A DNA stretch of 64,000 bases from Onchocerca lupi (taxonomy: Eukaryota; Nematoda; Chromadorea; Rhabditida; Onchocercidae): assembly GCA_028564675.1 (NCBI GenBank), contig JAOVVO010000130.1, positions 1 to 64,000 on the forward strand, in the 5' to 3' direction. Of this stretch, positions 1 through 11,400 are shown piece after piece (position 1 is the stretch's first letter; each line of letters begins with the position of its first letter). The notes below the pieces were generated by a model, which was not told the DNA's origin, searched no databases, and saw only the letters and a list, made by a program, of their open reading frames with translations. Both the position numbers and the translations under genes were made by a program.

Positions 1-10
1 AATCCAAATG

Positions 11-45
<35 letters not shown>

Positions 46-452
46 ATGAAGGCATTAGGCGGGAATGATGTGACACATCTTTTTTTTCAAATTCAATATT
101 ATCAGGTGGAGTAAGACTAAAAAGCTATTTTTATCACTTGTTTAGTAAGCAATTTCTTAGCCTGTGCATGAAAAGGTATCTTTTCATTTATATTATTTCA
201 ATTTTTTTACTCGTTTTCTTTTTTCTTCTCTTTTTTTTTCTTTTTTTTTAAACAAAAGAAAAATGTCTGTGATTCGATATAAAAGCCATAATGGCGATAA
301 GATACGCTGTGAAATAAAGTTCCGATGAATAACGAAGCTAACATTCTCAAATTTTTAGCATGAACATAGTCAGTTATTAAATTTGCATTGTTACTTCTGT
401 GTTAACTTTTTCACTAAAGAAAGAAATATTTAATAAATTTCATTCATACTTA
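1..452. other. AT-rich DNA without a recognised gene
   Basis: The window opens with a long poly(A) run at about 10-43. It continues as AT-rich sequence with poly(T) tracts at 80-87 and 229-249. I see no splice-bounded coding exon on either strand. Confidence 0.6.
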
Positions 453-590
453 ATTGTTTCATTGATCATCCAGGTTTTCTAGATCACTTTTTTTTTTTTG
501 ATTGTTTCATTCATCATCCAGGTTTTCTAGATCATTTTTTTTTAATTGTTTCATTCATCATCCAGGTTTTCTAGATCATTTTTTTTTTAA
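453..590. repeat. Three-copy tandem repeat, unit about 46 bp
   Basis: Three head-to-tail units start at 453, 501 and 545. Each begins ATTGTTTCATT, continues through a CATCCAGGTTTTCTAGATCA core and ends in a poly(T) tail of different length. The core is almost identical between units (one G/C difference in the first), so the array is young. The ORF crossing it simply translates the repeat. Confidence 0.9.
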
Positions 591-1954
591 AATCATTTTC
601 CAAAAATTATTCTTTTTTCCAAGACCAGAATTATCATTTTTTGAATATGGAATTATCAAGAGCATTAGTGTGGTCAAATACTATATATATATAAGCAATC
701 AGAGAGGTCATATATTCGAAAGTGTCCAAAAGTGGCGAATCACACAACTCCATTTTCTTTAAGCGGAATCAGGAAATTGACATCATCATTTGGAACTTAA
801 GAACTTAAGGGGACTCAAATATCTGGAAAACTTGGAATCTAATTTAGCCCTCAAATTTATACTAATTCTTCATTAAATGCTAATAACTGTTGAATTAGAA
901 AATTCTTCAACGGTAGTATTATGGATCGCTGTTGTATTCCCTAATTAGCAAGTTTAATGAATGAGTAAATTCATTAATTTTGACTTCATTTTTACAAGTT
1001 ACATGTTCAAAGAAGTACATAACTAACCATGTAACTTCCATTTCCATGGCAACACCAATTTGATATACATACAAATGGGTTGCAGCAAAATAGTTTGTAT
1101 CTTGACCTGTTCTGAGACAATGTAGAAATTTTTTTTTTTGACTTAAAAAATCAAAAGTCGAAAAGTCTTTCAAAGATAATTTGCAAATGACAAATACTGA
1201 AAAAAACGAAGATTTATATTCAACATTTGATTCATCCCACAGCGCCAGTTCTGCTTACCAAAAATAGCCCACGTGAAGCATACATTCAATGTCAACGTGT
1301 CATTCAAGCAAGCAAGACGTCATACTCATTGAAAGTTTTAGAATAGGTTGAAGACGTTTCGTCCCACAATTCCTCTAATCATTCGCTTTACGGAATATAA
1401 CAGCTTCATTGCGCACCCAAGCTATTCTGAGGGAAATTTCAGGAATAACCAGCTATTAAACAGTCCGATTAGTTTTTCGTCCTATATCAAAGTTAGACGA
1501 CCGATTTGCACGTCAAAATCGCTTCGATGAAAGAAGAATATTAAAATGATAGAATAATAATTCAATTTTATATTCAAAAATCAATTTATTTTATTCGTAA
1601 TCTATAGGAATATCCTATATACTTAAAATAACAATAGAAATTCATTAATGAAATCGAACTGATGTCATACAGAATACTGTATGGACGATATTTTGCAAAA
1701 ATAAAAGTGATATAGAAATATAAGAATTAGAAACTATTATTGTCAAGTTAGTTCAATCATTATAAAAATTAAATGTACAAAAGATAAAATATGAATATGA
1801 GAGTAAATCATGATTTTTCGGAAAATAATCTCAAGAGTTTATTTAAAATTGATTATCCATGATGTTAACTGTATTGTTCCGTTCTTTTTTTTTTTTTTTT
1901 TTTGAATGATTTTTTTTTTCCTCCTTAATTTCCAATCTATATAAATAAAAATTT
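591..1954. other. Intergenic DNA, nothing recognised
   Basis: No ORF here has plausible splice borders or a recognisable protein motif. A poly(T) run lies at about 1887-1904, just before the repeat-derived block. Confidence 0.5.
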
Positions 1955-2376
1955 AAATGTTTATTTTGGTTTTTGACCCAACACTGCATTCGAATAGGCA
2001 CGTTTTTTTTACATAGACACACCTATTTTTTTCTTACATGTCACACCTGTGAAAGTAGATAAGTCTATATAGGTAAAAGTATGTGAGCGGACAGAATTTA
2101 CTGGCCAAGCCAGCTTTCTGTATTGCTCATTTTCACATAACGTTTCGAATTCATCACCGATTGATTTGAAATTCTGAAATAACGTTACATCCAAATAGGC
2201 GCATGTTCCCACATAGATACACCTACTTTTTTTTTGCGTCTTCTTAAGGACAAACATGTTTCCCAAAAAAACGCTGTATGAATAAACATGTTTCCCGCCA
2301 AAACGCTTCGATTAACAGATAAACAAAGTAAGATTAACCAATCATAAGGCAACATGCTGTAGATCGGAAAAAGAGG

Positions 2377-2589
2377 ATGGGCTCCTCCCCCCTGAAGGAA
2401 TTTAAAAAGTTCGGATTTTGGAGCAGAATCATTTCAAGTTCGACGACAATTCGAGTTTGTTCTGAAGCTTCAGATGTGCTTCGTTCTGAACAGAATCAAC
2501 GCGACAAACTGAGAGTAGCTGAGAGACATCAACAAGAAATACGATTCCGTATTCGGCAATCATGCGATTTCAATCGCCTTATATTCTGA
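2377..2589 (+). pseudogene. Helitron N-terminal fragment
   Basis: A 70-codon remnant carries the Glu/Gln/Arg-rich segment typical of the start of Helitron Rep-helicase proteins. It stops at 2587-2589, long before any HUH Rep domain. The matching leader upstream (acatgttt, then a cagataaaca stretch near 2310) recurs near 41270, supporting the assignment. It cannot encode a working protein. Confidence 0.55.
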
Positions 2590-2719
2590 TACAACCCAGC
2601 TGGTAATCATAGTTTGAGCCTGCATGTTCTCATCGGCACTATGACTGAAGTATATCCATATGTAAGGTTCTGAAATTTAATGGAGAAACGAAAGAAATGT
2701 GTGGTTTAGACCAGAGACA

Positions 2720-2829
2720 ATTGCCTCTCACATGGAAAATTATATGTTGCGTTAACTAGAATTGACAAACCATACAATTCCGATATCTACATAGACAATA
2801 GAACAACACAAAATATTGTATATCCATTG
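2720..2829 (+). pseudogene. Helitron/PIF1 helicase C-terminal fragment
   Basis: One frame reads through DNCLSHGKLYVALTRIDKPY to the natural family stop just after NIVYPL. This is helicase motif VI plus tail: the SF1 pattern HGQLYVA-SR with Ser replaced by Thr. No helicase motif I-V precedes it, and an in-frame stop lies directly upstream. It is a dead relic. Confidence 0.7.
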
Positions 2830-2919
2830 TGAAATTAATTTTACCCACAATAGAAACATGCGTTTTCACTTTTCTTTTTCTACTTGACCAGACTGAGTTA
2901 TAACAACTGTGTTTATAAA

Positions 2920-3215
2920 AGGATATAAAAACACGCGTGTATTCGAATGCAACATTGTGTCAAATTTTCAACGAAATAGGTCAGAACTTTCGAAGATCTT
3001 AAATTTTTAATATAAATAAGGCGAATGTTTAAGAAACTTCGGAAATTTAAGATTTAAAACAAACGAACGTTTACATTTTTATCTATAAAGCTAATCAATG
3101 TAAATGTTCATTGCGGCTTTTGACACAGTCTTTCAAGTTTTTCATCGACTGATTCGAAATTTTGAAACAAAGTTGCATTCAAATACGCGCGTATTTTTAT
3201 ATGGATATACCTACT
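2920..3215. repeat. Inverted-repeat arms of the Helitron-like family
   Basis: The segment at about 2925-2985 (core cgcgtgtattcgaatgcaac) is roughly the reverse complement of the segment at about 3145-3210 (core gttgcattcaaatacgcgcg). Divergence is moderate. The same core recurs at about 1965, 2180, 38910 and 41740. The arms probably mark element ends or subterminal repeats. Confidence 0.75.
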
Positions 3216-3300
3216 TTTCCATAACTTGTAACTTGCTTAAAATTTTTCGTAAATTTCCGGATAAACTTTTAGTAATTCAAATTTAAATTAATTTATTGCA

Positions 3301-5413
3301 AACTTCCGGAAAGCTGATTTCTGACCAATCAGTGCAAATATTTCAGGTTTGATGTCCTGAAAATTAGTATGTTGCACTTGATAATCAACTTTACTAATCA
3401 CATTGATATATCTCATGTACAAATTAGCATCCAAATTTCAAATAGCACAATCCGTAATTAAGATGTTTATGTCTACCGACCATTGACTAAAATGAACTTT
3501 ATCAGCCTGACGCCATGAGCATTAAGATAAGTTGAAAAGTCAAACTGAGATCAAAATGAATGAAACTGATACTGAAAATTTATTCTCCGAAAAAGATTAC
3601 CATTTTATTAGTTTCGGATTAATCTCAATATAAATTCTGAATTGTTAAATAGAAGAAAAGCAAATTTGTCGGTAACGATTTCCGGAAAAACTGCTGCTAA
3701 ACCATTGTTCACTGCTATTGGCTTTGCTGCCATTTTGAACCACTTATAATGAATTAAAATAAATATGCATACTACGAGAAAATTTGAAATAAATTGAAAT
3801 CAATTGAAACTGCTGTGATATTTGCTTAGCAATACTTTTTTCACAAGCTGTTAAGCATTAATAAAAGAACTTAAATGGCAATTTGACAAATATTTTGAGA
3901 TGTAAAGAAAGTATTCATTGATAAAATTATTGAAATAGTCGGATTAATGATAAAATTATTAAAAAACATTGAAATTTTTATTTGAAAGATGAAAAAATTA
4001 AATTATGTATAATTTTTGACAATAAATAGAGGCAGTGGGAAAAGTCATTACGTAGTAGTAACATTTTAGCAAATGAATAGGGCAATCAGATGTATGATTT
4101 GTTACTTCTTCAATTGTTCATCTGGAGTGAATGTTTGAAATTTTATAAAATCTTTGTTTCTCTGAATATCTCAATAACATGAAAAAAGGAAACGAGTGGT
4201 CTCATGATAATTTTAAGAACCGAAAAATGATTTAAAATGTTTCTTTTTTTTTTTTTTTTTAAATAAAACGACAATAAGTTTCATCATTATGCAATTGCTA
4301 TGATTTGCAAGATGTAACCTTTTATTTCTACGAAACTTTACTGTCATTCTTCTTCTACAACATAAATGCAAATTAATAATGCTTAAAGAGAAACGCGCCT
4401 TTATTTTCTTTTTTTTTTTTCATTTCATCCATTCATTACATATCTTATGAATATCTTCAAAAGATATTCGTCTTTCATTCATTACTCAAGTTCATTGAAA
4501 TGCAACAAATTTCATATAATAAAGACTCGCATAATATGTTCATCATGAAAACTATTCACATAAGAAAAGTTCTTATCAAAAGATTTCACTTTCTTTATGT
4601 GGTTTTTGCATAATTGGGTCTAAATAAATATTCTTTCAGCTGACCTCTACCACATTCTTTTTGAAATTTTCTTTTCGAAAATTAACAAGCCGCTTATTTA
4701 TACATTTAATGGCGAATATGTGTTTTTGGTTTCACCAGGATTTTCTTCGCAATATAAGGACGTTTCCTGCAATTTCTTTTTTTTTTTTTTTTGAGATTTG
4801 AAAAACCAATACAAAAATTTGAGAGCACTCTATATAAACACTAACCTTTTCGGGCCTTCGAAATTAAATGTCCTCCGTTTTTGAATCTGAAATTTATTAT
4901 AATTTATCTTGAAAAAGTTGAAAATGCATAATTTTCTTGGGATCGATGATCTAAAATGAAACACTATCCGAGTTGACTGCTTTAATCAAATTAAAAATTA
5001 TAATTAATTTGTTGCTTAATTTATGTGTTAACAATGCTCTTCAGATACAAATTTTCAATCAAAAATACTTTTGGACTGATTTAAGCAAAGAAAGAAAAAT
5101 TCAGTATTCCTTAATTGAACCAGAAAATGTGCATATGACTGAAAACTTACTGAATTTATACTCTGCAGCTGTACTGGAGATTCCGACCTGAAACAGAAAG
5201 ATAATTCCGTTTCATTAAGATTTAAAGAAATCATAAGGCATGAATACTCATCAATTAATAATAGATCTATGATCTCTCTATCAGCAAAACTTTTCGATTA
5301 CGAATAAAGAAAATATATTTAGATGATTTGTAATTTCACTGTAAAATTTTCATGTCGAAAAGCTATTTCTATCATAATCATTTACTAAGTGAATGACTTG
5401 TTATATTAAATCT
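3301..5413. other. Intergenic DNA, one weak exon-like island
   Basis: This is mostly AT-rich sequence with poly(T) runs at about 4243-4260, 4411-4420 and 4777-4792. The only coding-like stretch is 5045-5191 (+): after a CTCTTCAG acceptor, 48 codons run open to a TGA with a mixed, charged composition. Without a start or neighbouring exons it cannot be called a gene. Confidence 0.4.
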
Positions 5414-8400
5414 TTACGTTATCGCGCTTTTAAAGAATATTCTAAACACTAACTTTTGTGTATAAAGTAATGTTGTCTCCGGGAAAAATTCTTCATTGAG
5501 CATATTTAAATCGACGGTGGATAGAGTAACAGAATTATGAAAATCTCCGTTATTTCTGAAAATTCTAGAATGGAAAGCCAACATAGTAAAGAGATTACTG
5601 CAATATTTCAAATTTTTTGGTGTAAATCATAGAATTCAAAATGGGCTTTTAATTTCTAACCAGAAAATGCTGAATTATCAGAGTTTAAATCAGTAATTTC
5701 TGTTTAAAATCATGAGATACAGACTGTTCTAAAATAGACAGTTTTTCTTGGTTTAAAGAGATTCAATAAAATGAAATCTTAAGAGCGGAAATTTCTTTTT
5801 TAATTCTTTTACTATTGATTAATGCTAATAATGAAATAAATATAAAAGAATCAACAACTTACGAATTCAAAAAATCTTTTACACGACGATTTGTTATTTG
5901 TTGGCTATCAACTTGCTGCACGGTAGTCACATTTTCAGGCCATTCGTAAGCCTCCAAATCTTCTGGTATTACTAAAGTAATAAATCACTCATTCTCTGAC
6001 AAATTTAGAAGAGTTTTTTTGGCATTCAAAACTTTTTGAAATTAAGTGATCGATATGACAAATCCTCGCAGTATAACAAAATTTATTAAATTATGAGGAA
6101 CACTACGACGAATAAATAGTGAACATAGAGGTCGAAATTAACCCTTCACAAACTCGTGAGTCGAGACGTCTAGCGCTCTTTGCAAACTCAATAGTATATC
6201 TTTTGAAAAGTCCAATTCTGCTAACTGATTTTTCAGCCGCACTAAAGGATGCTGTTCGGAATCAGTAAAAGACTGCAATTTCAGCACAAAAAATTTAACT
6301 GGATCCTGAAAAATACAAAAATCAAAACCGCATTATGAACTTCATATAATGATTATATAATCAAGAATTTACATTTAAAAAGGCGAAATAAAAATATGAA
6401 GCAACCTCGGTTGACGAAAACAGCAATGATCGATTTTTAATTCACTTAATTTTCATCTATAGGAATCGACATCTTATAACAGTACATTTAAACAACATTT
6501 TACACTATGGAGATTCTCACGTGAATTGGAATTTAAAAACAAAAAATACATTTTGACATAATTAGATTCTTCTGATAACTTACTGTTCACTTACTTTTTT
6601 CAAAGTATTTTCGAAAAGATCCATAAGCTGAGTTGCCATTTCAAAAAGTAGTCTATCAATCGGATCTCCTATTAAAAAACGATCCATAAAATGCAAGAGA
6701 GCGCCTTCGTTATTAATCATAGCATTGCTAATCTAGATGAAAAAAATTTATGAAATTAGAAGATGAATTTTCTAACCAATTAGAAAACAATCACAGAAAT
6801 CTAAAGAAAAAATTTTGCTTGATACCTTTCGTTAATTTATTTTTATTTGAAATCTACAGATCTGAGAAAGAAAAATCCTGCAAAAAAAGAGTAACTGCAA
6901 TTATGTTCCCTACTTTAGAAAAAGACATAATAATTCCAATAATTGCTTATCAATTATCGTTTTGGTACTATTCGAATCTTCATAAAACATAAAAAAATTA
7001 AAAGAATTTCAGACATTTTGAAAATTTTTAAAAATCTTACTACAGCATGACCAAATTCAGAGGAACGTCCTATTCTACAAATGCTTTCCAATGCCAACAT
7101 AGCCGTTTCTATATTATGCTGTACATTTCCAAAATGTTCCACAAGACTGTCACATATTCTAATATAGACATCACGAGGCAAATAATTTATTTTTCCATCA
7201 ATGTTGTTGTCAGCAACGCAAAGATTACGAAAAATTTTCTAAAAAGATATTAAAAAATTGGTAAATAGCATAAAAAAAGTAAGAAAACGATCTGCATTTA
7301 TTTAAAAGGAGTTGTTTATATGATATAAAGTAAAAAAAATTAAGGGATTAGGCTTACGGAAGAAATTGATAATGCATTCATAACGGAGAGTGTTGAACAA
7401 AAGTCATAATTAACCAACTAAGCATATTGCTCATCAGTAGATAAATAGAAATTACAGAGATGTTAACAATAACAGATATTTGTAAACTCACAATGACATG
7501 AGTTTGAAACGAGACGTGAGGCAAAGTTTTCGGACTGGCTAGTTTGAAAAACTTCATTAATGTAGGAATATAATTTTTGCGTTGCGAAATTATAATAATC
7601 ATTGAATTTCGAAGCACAAATTCTTCAGAACAGACGGCTAAGAATGCATAAAATGAAGCCGTAACAAGATCAACGGCATTGCCAAAACGAACATTTGATT
7701 CCTCCTCGACAATATCATCCTCGAAAGCATCAATGACGGCCGTATGTGCCGAAGAGGTTAACATTCGCAAGCTCTGCTTTATAAGAATACTATAACAAAA
7801 AATTGATTTTTTTATGATTAATTGAAGCCAGCAGGATGATGCACGCAAAATAATAAAATTATAAATAATAAATAAAATAAGAAAATAAACCAATGGATTT
7901 CAAATATAGAATGTATTTCAAAGATTTAAAATTGAAGAGTTTAAGGGGAAAAATCATATAATTTAGTAATCAAAAATTTCCTAAAGAAAAATTAAGACCT
8001 AAATTTAGACCTGTTATTTCAAAAATATGTATCTTTAATGATAATTAACTTAAAGAAATTTCTTACAGATTAAAAACCAATAAGCACAACAATTCATTTA
8101 TTAGTATTTATGCTTAAAAGAAATTTACTCACTCAGTTAAGCGCAATGCATTATTCTCGGAACAATACGCCAAATGTTTGAAAAAATCAAATAAACGTTG
8201 CCTCAATCGTTGCGAGGACGAGATACCTAGCTAGAAAAATAGAGAAATAAATGACAGATAGATAAAAAGCGCCTGGATCAGACCAAGCAAAAGTAAGGTT
8301 GGGAAACAAAAGAATATTCCAAACTTCACTGTTTGTATAATAAGTACAATATTAGTATTTCATTAAATTAGAAAAAGCTTTCACATAAAAAATTTCAAGC

Positions 8401-11400
8401 ATTTAATATATTAAAATTAAATAATAACCATAACAGCAAACTGCAATTGTTTTCCATTCTCTAAAATACAATCGCTCCATGATTTTTCCATTGAAGTTAT
8501 CTCTTGCATATTAATGCCAACAACATTTGCCATTAAACTCGATGGAAGCGGAAATAATTGCAGGAAAATATCCAATATAGCAAAGAAATTTGAAGGTTTC
8601 TCAAAACCAGAATTCAAAAAAAGCTTCAAAAATGACTGCTGACCAGGTTTGCGTGAAATCTGTCGATCGGGTAAAGTTGGGAAAATAAATAATACAAATG
8701 AATTCAGAATGATTTCCCTGACTGTACGATCGCTAGATATTTCATCCATGCAACATAATGTATATGTCATCAATAACGTATCTACGATCAGCTTATCAGG
8801 ATCCTGATTGATCGCTTGCAAGGACGACAATAATTTATATATAATACTTGTTGCTGAACGAACAAATTGGCAATATATGAATGAATCACCGGTAAGTGCG
8901 GTACATCGACAACGTACTCTTTTACTCTGCTGAACATTTGCCACCTACAAATCGCGCAAGTTTTTTCAAATTTAAATAATTTTTTAGAAGAAATACCAGA
9001 ACTTTTATCCTCGAATGTTAAATAAAAAATACCCAGTATTATCTGAAAACTTACATCTAATACATTTGCAATTTTCTCTAATCCACCATCTTCATAAAAT
9101 TTTGTATAATGATCGAAATGAATTTCATCGGATGAAACATCAAAAAATGTTGCATTTTCTGGCTCATCCAAGATTGCATCAATTAGACGTAATACAGTTA
9201 CCAATGCTAGCGGTGGGTCACCTTCCACATATTTCTCACTGTGATAAATTAATCTAAAATAATAATTGTAACTTTCATTGCAAAATATACCAATATTTTG
9301 CGAGAACGAAATTTGATGGAATCAAAATCCCCACAAAATTTTTGGATGACTTGTAAGCAAAAAATTTTATGTAAATTTAAAATTTTAAAAAATCACACAA
9401 TGAAGAAAAAATATTAAAATACTTGTCTTTAGACTAAAATGAGCAACTTATGAATACCATGGTGACGGAAAGTTACTATGCAGTACTTTGCATGTAACAT
9501 TGTAGGACGAAATGATTGACCAGTTGATAATGACACTCAATTCAATATTATTTGCTTCACTTCAAATCTTTACTTTATTGCATAGATGATTTTTTGGTCA
9601 CCATGCTAGTCAAAACGAGTACTTCTCGTACTTCTTGTACGTTGAGTATTTGTCGTCTAGAAACGAGAAGTACTCGTGCAATACTTTTTCTTTATTGTAC
9701 GGTTTTTCAAATTTATAAAAAAATTTATATATATTGTATAAAAATATGTTCCATCTATTTTCGTCATTTACATCCTACATTTTTTCTTTTTTTCTCAATC
9801 TGATTTGAGACCAGTTTTCTATCTTGCTCTGATTTGGGCTTCCAGTAAAACAATTAATTTAATATCAGTTCCAATTACTCTGACAAGCGAACTTTACATG
9901 AATTTTAGAGATTTTAAACCTTATCGTTAGAAAATTTAACGAGCATATATCCTTTCCAAGCGCTAATTCCTCCCGAAGTGGTTCCAGCCATTGCTTCAGT
10001 GAAGTCGCAGCTGAGATGAGGTTGCAATCAATTAATTTATTAATTTCCGGGCCATGCCTTTTCCAGAATGTTCCACTAGACTGATTTCGTGCTAATGCGA
10101 ACAAAATTTCACACAAATATCCGTAAGTAGCAGTTTGTCTAAAGCGTGTTTTGATGTCATCATCGGTATGGCCTTCGGACAATACTGATTTTTGGACATC
10201 ATACATAAATAACAAATGTTTCAAATTCTCTCCAAATGATAATGCAGAAATCAGCGCAAGACGTCCTTCCTCAGCTAACAACATATGCAACATATTTTGC
10301 AAAACAGTTATTCGCTCAGGTGTATCGATCAGAGAAGTACATCTGAAATTACTAAAATGAGGTACCTTTTTTCAGATTGAATCTGGATAAAGACGAATAT
10401 CAATCCAGATAAATCAAATTCTGGAATCCATGGACCAAAGAAACATTCGAATATTTAAATTGAACCTAATCAAATTAAAAATAAATTTAAATAAGAAACA
10501 TTTAAAACTTAATTCTCATTGGTAGCAGCGAGCTGATCAATTAATACGATTGCTCGTAATGCGTAAGGTAATAGCGACGTTTCTTTATTATCTTCCTTAA
10601 AGAGCTGATATATAAATGTTAAGATGAAACTGAGAATATTAATAAAATTGCCTTTTGTAAAAATTTCTAAGATAACAATGCGATTTCCAATTGTTCTAAT
10701 AACAACAGATTTGCAAAAATCATTAATTTCATTTTTTGAAAATTTTATTTTATAATCATGTGTTAAAGAATTTGAAAATTCGAAAAATCCGCAATGCGAA
10801 TGTCAAGGATATTTTCTAAGGACGTGCTATGCAATAAATACGAGTAAATTATTTGATAAGGAAGTTGTTCTTTACAATCTATCCTCAAAAATTAATGCAG
10901 AAAAGAATAATTTTTAAAACTGAGTAAAACAGTTTATGTAGAAAGAAAAAAAATCAAAACTACCGAAACTTGCTGTAACAATCGCCCAACTAATGATATT
11001 ATTTGTGGGGCCATATGTGAAAGAAAAATCGTTCCGGTGATATCACTGCCATCGAAATCACATAATAATCGAAGACAACGAATTGCTAAATACCTTATTC
11101 TTCCATCCTGACTAGGTGATATAGCATGCACACAAATATGTGGAATTATACATCTGAAAAAAGAATATTATTTAGGAAGTGAAATAAAAAAAAAAAATGA
11201 ACCAGATCGAAGCATAAACTAAAATACAAAATTAAAAGGCCAAAATTTGAAATTATCCATATGTTCAACGACTGATCTCTTCAAGGCAATTTTGATTTGA
11301 ATGCAAAATAACTAATTTTACAATTTTTCGTGACAGAAATATTTTATTGATATACCTATCATCTAAACTATGAAAGAAGAAATCGATTAATATCTTTGAA

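Larger units (their letters stand above)
1955..3300 (+). mobile_element. Helitron-like element relic, copy 1, internally deleted
   Basis: This block shares three stretches with the larger relic at 38.9-42 kb: a leader near 2285-2330, a helicase C-terminus near 2720-2829, and a 3' tail at 2857-3098. The reading frame from 2377 encodes a Glu/Gln/Arg-rich stretch (DVLRSEQNQRDKLRVAERHQ) resembling the N-terminal part of Helitron replication proteins. The frame ending at 2829 reads HGKLYVALTRIDKPYN and then NIVYPL before a stop, the hallmark end of Helitron/PIF1 helicases. Almost everything between these two parts is missing. Related repeat arms sit at about 1960-2010, 2150-2225 and 3140-3215 in one orientation, and at about 2920-2990 in the opposite one. 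The outer limits are estimates. Assignment to Helitron rests on protein motifs only. Confidence 0.72.

Noticed and set aside
4973..5191. 72-codon plus-strand ORF as a complete gene
   Set aside because: It begins with TTG rather than ATG and its first part looks like AT-rich noise; only the part after 5045 could be an exon.
7378..7893. 171-codon hydrophobic ORF (-) as a membrane protein
   Set aside because: It is VIRMA-like exon 7789-7492 read through into intron sequence and the next exon in a wrong frame; the hydrophobic parts are AT-rich intron translation.
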